64,000 bases of DNA, taken from contig NC_081407.1 in NCBI RefSeq assembly GCF_030272615.1, forward strand, positions 318,212,456 through 318,276,455. The letters run 5' to 3'. Position numbers and translations under genes: made by a program. Shown piece after piece: positions 60,970-64,000 of the stretch (positions are counted from its first letter, which is position 1; the number at the start of each line of letters is the position of its first letter). Source of the stretch: Cryptomeria japonica. Its lineage: Eukaryota; Streptophyta; Pinopsida; Cupressales; Cupressaceae. A model generated the notes under the pieces. The model saw only the letters and a program-made list of their open reading frames with translations. It had not been told where the DNA came from and made no database searches.

Positions 60970-61795
60970 AAAATAGATTAAAACTCTAGGTGTCTGATAA
61001 AGTACCACAATTTTATTCAGTAATCTTCACAACAATTCTGAAAAAATTAGAAACTTGCCTAAAACCATAAACATTGTTGGAAAGATGCAGAAAATCACAA
61101 TTTTTGCTGGAAAAATCATCAAAAAATTCCATCAAATAGTTTGCAAACTAGTTGTATTTTGCTGGAATGATAGAAAAACCCTCGATTTTCTTTTTCATGC
61201 CGTCATAGATGAGAACAAAACCATTCATGAGCAAGAAAAATAGTGAAAAATGACACTTCTTTTTGAAAAAATTGTCCAAAAATTTGAGCAACAGAGTTGC
61301 CCACAATTTTATGCAAAAAATTGTGCAATTTTTTTGGAAGAAACTTGGTGTGATTTCTTGAAAAAAATCCACATGAATCAACAATGAACAAACAGAAAAA
61401 TGCTGACAATATTCCTCCATATTAAACCCATGATTTTTAGAGAAAAAAATTCTTGCAATTTTAATCCAGAAAAACCCATGAATTTGTAACTGAAAAAACC
61501 CACAAATTTTTGTTAAAATATGGGTTGAAAAATCTTCAGGAAAAGCATTTGAATTTCAGGTAAAATAATCCCATGAATCTGTTAAAAATCCACCGAACAT
61601 TTCTTACAAACTTATCAAAAAAATTTGATTTGCCAAAACTTTAGAATGAATGCCCATGAATTTATTGAAAAATCTGCCAAAATGTCAAGAAAGAAATCTG
61701 ATATTTTTCGTTGGTAGGTCCATATGGCACCGTACAAATGTGTACAAGCCCTTTTGATAAATTCTCTGTAATCGATCCCGAGGTTCCTTCAAAAT
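60970..61795 (-). other. Leader region of the Copia remnant
   Basis: AT-rich sequence full of gaaaaa and aaaattt words, similar in character to 59,300-59,460 on the other side of the nested LTR. Non-coding on both strands as far as I can see. Confidence 0.4.
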
Positions 61796-61798
61796 TGG

Positions 61799-61811
61799 GG
61801 CTCTAATACGA
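61799..61811 (-). other. Relic primer-binding site of the Copia element
   Basis: The minus strand reads TCGTATTAGAGCC, close to the tRNA-Met type TGGTATCAGAGCC. It lies about 13 bases from the LTR start. Confidence 0.5.
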
Positions 61812-61863
61812 TATTATGAAAAGTAATGACAGAGAGAATGATTACCAAGATATTCGATATTTG

Positions 61864-62197
61864 ATGTTAATAAAGGAGCATAAGTCTACTTAAATAAAAG
61901 TTACAAACAATTTATCCGACTGAGTGATATACCTATATCCCATCATTATGTTGGCTCTCAATTTCAATCACTTGGAAGATGGTAGATCTAATTGTAGGGA
62001 GCTGGCACTATGACTTATGTGTTGCTGGTAACAATTTTGGGACTGTGCTTTGCTAATAACCTGGAACTGCACCTTCTTGTTTGTCCTGCTTCCTAGTAGT
62101 GGTCACCCTAAAGTGAATGGATGATGGTGTATATCACTCAGTCGGATAAATTGTTTGTAACTTTTATTTAAGTAGACTTATGCTCCTTTATTAACAT
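61864..62197. repeat. Perfect 69-bp inverted repeat with 196-bp spacer
   Basis: The left arm 61,864-61,932 and right arm 62,129-62,197 are exact reverse complements over 69 bases, beginning atgttaataaaggagc on the left. The left arm lies in Copia LTR sequence (compare 58,180-58,200). The spacer shows no similarity to other parts of the window. Confidence 0.92.
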
Positions 62198-62200
62198 TGA

Positions 62201-63603
62201 AATTTCAGCTCTGTTGTATGATTGAGACTCCTTTGCAGACATAACACAAGGTTCGAATTCGAATTCGACAGCCATGAAATTCGGATGAAATTTGACAAGG
62301 GAAAAATTCGAAAAAAAATTCGGATAAAATTCGCCTTCTATAATTTTGTTTATCTTTAAATATATGTATACTTCTAATAAATTATCAGAATAGCGACCCT
62401 TGTTGGAGAAAATCCGAGGGCGACCCAGCAGTTGCAGATACCCATGACCCAATAGATACAAAGTATATACAAAGAATACCCACGACCAGCTGAGTTGTGT
62501 TTAGAGGCGGATAGCAGTGCTTTATAGAGGAAATTCGATTAAATTCGATTAAATTCGAACTTCATCCATGAAAATTGCCGCATCGTGTGACTTAGGACAT
62601 AAGGTGACAAGTGTTATTTTGAAATAAATTTCTATTTAACTGTAGATGTGAATTATAGAACTAAAAGGTGATTTCGAAATAATCTTGTTTGTTCAAATTT
62701 CTTTTCATTAAGGAGGACTAAGTAAATTGTATACGTTGTAGAGGTGATTGTGTGTAACCTAACAGCTAAGGATCATTACAGTGGTATTAGAGTAGGCAGT
62801 CTTGTCAGCTTGTTGGGTTGATTTTGTGTATGCAGCTGAATCAAGGAGACCAAACTCCCAATTTCTTTTAAACAAATCAGCGAACCAAACTAGCAAACTG
62901 GAACTGGAACCTGTACCAGGTTCAGCAATCTTTACAGTCCTGTTAAGGCCAATTGACAAAGTTTTACATTAAATATTTTACAAAGAAATATTTTTGCAAG
63001 TGAAAGGCCATTCATTGTAGAAACTCGTTTCTTTGCAAATTTTAGCTGCTCATGGCACTCATCTTTTCATCAAAGGTGTAAGTTTTAAATTCAATTTCTT
63101 TTTTTTTCTTAGATCTTGATTGCCTTAACTGTCTTGTTTATGTATTATTTTAATTTTACTCTTATTGAATTTTGTCTGTGGAATCTTTATTTGAATATTT
63201 GTATGTAGAGTCTGTGGCCTTGATAACCTCTGATTGCTCTCAGGACACTTGCCGTAGGCACTTATAACGCTACTGTCCCAGTGTTTTATCTGCTTTATTA
63301 TAATCTTGGGAAATTTCTTGTATTGCCATGCCAAAATACCTTCTAGTATGCCTTTTCTTGACCGGCAAGAAGATATGGAATAGATGGCTTATTACATTTT
63401 GTTCTACATTACATTCATGTTTTTATTGTTGTGTATATTCCATTAATAACAATAATCAAAATCTATTCAGATGACCATTCCTTTTCCAAAATCTCTGTAG
63501 GAAACAATTCATTTTACAAAAACTGAAGTTTTGTTATTCATGCTTATGTATGCTTAATCTTTCTCAAGTACAATAATTTGATCTATTGTGATTGGAGATG
63601 CAG
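62201..63603. other. Right end of giant intron
   Basis: It contains attcgaattcgaa-type short repeats near 62,255-62,300 and 62,525-62,550. No coding domain. It ends at the acceptor before exon 2. Confidence 0.4.
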
Positions 63604-63708
63604 GAACAATATGGGTATATGGTAGCGTTTGCTGGACATAAATATGCAGCAAGGTCTATTCCACGTTTTGTTGCAGACTCAAATATTATAATTACAAGCT
63701 TCACATTG
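63604..63708 (+). CDS. expp1-like secreted protein, exon 2
   Basis: A 35-codon exon between TGCAG| and |GTATGT, phase 0 on both sides. It encodes EQYGYMVAFAGHKYAARS followed by IPRFVADSN and TSFTL, matching the central part of the family. It continues exon 1 in frame. The strong splice sites and family match make this a real exon although it is short. Confidence 0.82.
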
Positions 63709-63792
63709 GTATGTAAACTTATCTATCACAGCCGGATGTTGTAATTTTGTTTTAAGGGAAACTTCAACATCTCTGGAATTTCCTTTTATCAG

Positions 63793-64000
63793 GCACTTGA
63801 GTTCAACAAAGGGAGACTGCAAAATTTATACTGGAAATCAGACAACTGTGATTCTTGCAGTGGAAATTCATCACTTGTCTGTTATAAGAACCAAGCTTGT
63901 GCAATTAGACTTTCTACTTGCAAAAGCAAGGGAGGTTCAGTTGATTGCAGTCTTGGTATACAAGTAGCTTTTTCAGGCACAGATAAGCATGATGCAGTGT
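63793..64000 (+). CDS. expp1-like secreted protein, exon 3 (cut by window edge)
   Basis: It starts after TATCAG|, phase 0, and runs open for 69 codons to the window edge. It encodes ALEFNKGRLQNLYWKSD, then a cysteine-rich part (CDSCSGNS, VCYKNQACAI, STCKSKGGSVDCSLG) and IQVAFSGTDKHDAV. The paired cysteines fit a secreted, disulphide-bonded protein. The intron between exons 2 and 3 is only 84 bp, in contrast to intron 1. The C-terminus lies beyond the window. Confidence 0.82.

Larger units (their letters stand above)
58142..62200 (-). mobile_element. Degenerate Copia element remnant
   Basis: Related sequences at 58,142 (tgatgacagag) and 61,824 (taatgacagag), both followed by aatgattaccaagatattc, are the starts of two LTRs. 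A primer-binding-site relic adjoins the right one and gag lies on the minus strand between. The pol region is absent, apparently deleted between gag and the left LTR. The leader was split by a later LTR at about 59,507-60,969. Confidence 0.65.
48659..63603 (+). other. Giant intron 1 (14,945 bp) of the expp1-like gene
   Basis: Donor GTATTT after CCCCG and acceptor AGATGCAG before GAACAATATGG. Exon phases agree (0/0) and the protein reads SFSP|EQYGYMVAFAG across the junction, as expected for the family. The intron is filled with LTR copies, a Copia remnant, SINE candidates and local repeats. Confidence 0.75.

Overview
The window is nuclear DNA of a seed plant, most likely a gymnosperm such as a conifer. 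The reasons are a low gene density, a very AT-rich and repeat-rich background, many decayed Ty3/Gypsy, Copia and LINE remnants, solo LTRs, tRNA-related SINE candidates, and one gene whose first intron is close to 15 kb. All calls come from reading the sequence; no database search was run.

Two host genes can be supported. (1) On the minus strand at 22,242-22,491 lie exons 1 and 2 of an LSm5-type U6 snRNA-associated Sm-like protein. Further copies of the 5' half follow in tandem: an exon 1 orphan at 25,130-25,163 and a two-exon copy with a premature stop at 26,108-26,362. No C-terminal exon was found in the window. (2) On the plus strand, from 48,344 to the right edge, lies a small secreted-protein gene resembling plant 'expp1'-type proteins. 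Its exons are 48,344-48,658, 63,604-63,708 and 63,793-64,000 (cut by the edge), all joined in phase 0. A second, older copy of exon 1 with its own donor site lies 4.7 kb upstream at 43,647-43,958, inside a larger tandem duplication that also includes part of the intron.

The rest is mostly mobile DNA. Left part: an LTR-like fragment (about 1.3-2.4 kb), a decayed Gypsy reverse transcriptase scrap (5.0 kb), a 5'-truncated LINE with a perfect 15-bp target duplication (6,078-7,115), and a non-autonomous LTR element on the minus strand (8,653-13,163, TSD gctaa) that carries a 68-bp minisatellite and a nested solo LTR. Middle: a degenerate Gypsy element (about 18.1-20.5 kb), the LSm5 duplication block (21.4-27.8 kb, split by another repeat), a full-length but mutated chromodomain Gypsy element (32,304-38,555, minus strand, TSD aactt), and a LINE-like insertion with an extra open frame of unknown nature (40,354-42,185). 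Right part: the giant intron, which holds LTR copies of the same family as the 12-kb solo LTR, SINE candidates, a Copia remnant (58.1-62.2 kb) and a 69-bp perfect inverted repeat.

The LSm5 and secreted-protein genes have no evident functional link. The main story is gene-fragment duplication and intron growth driven by nested retroelements. I saw no CRISPR array, rRNA, canonical tRNA gene, or microbial or plasmid feature.
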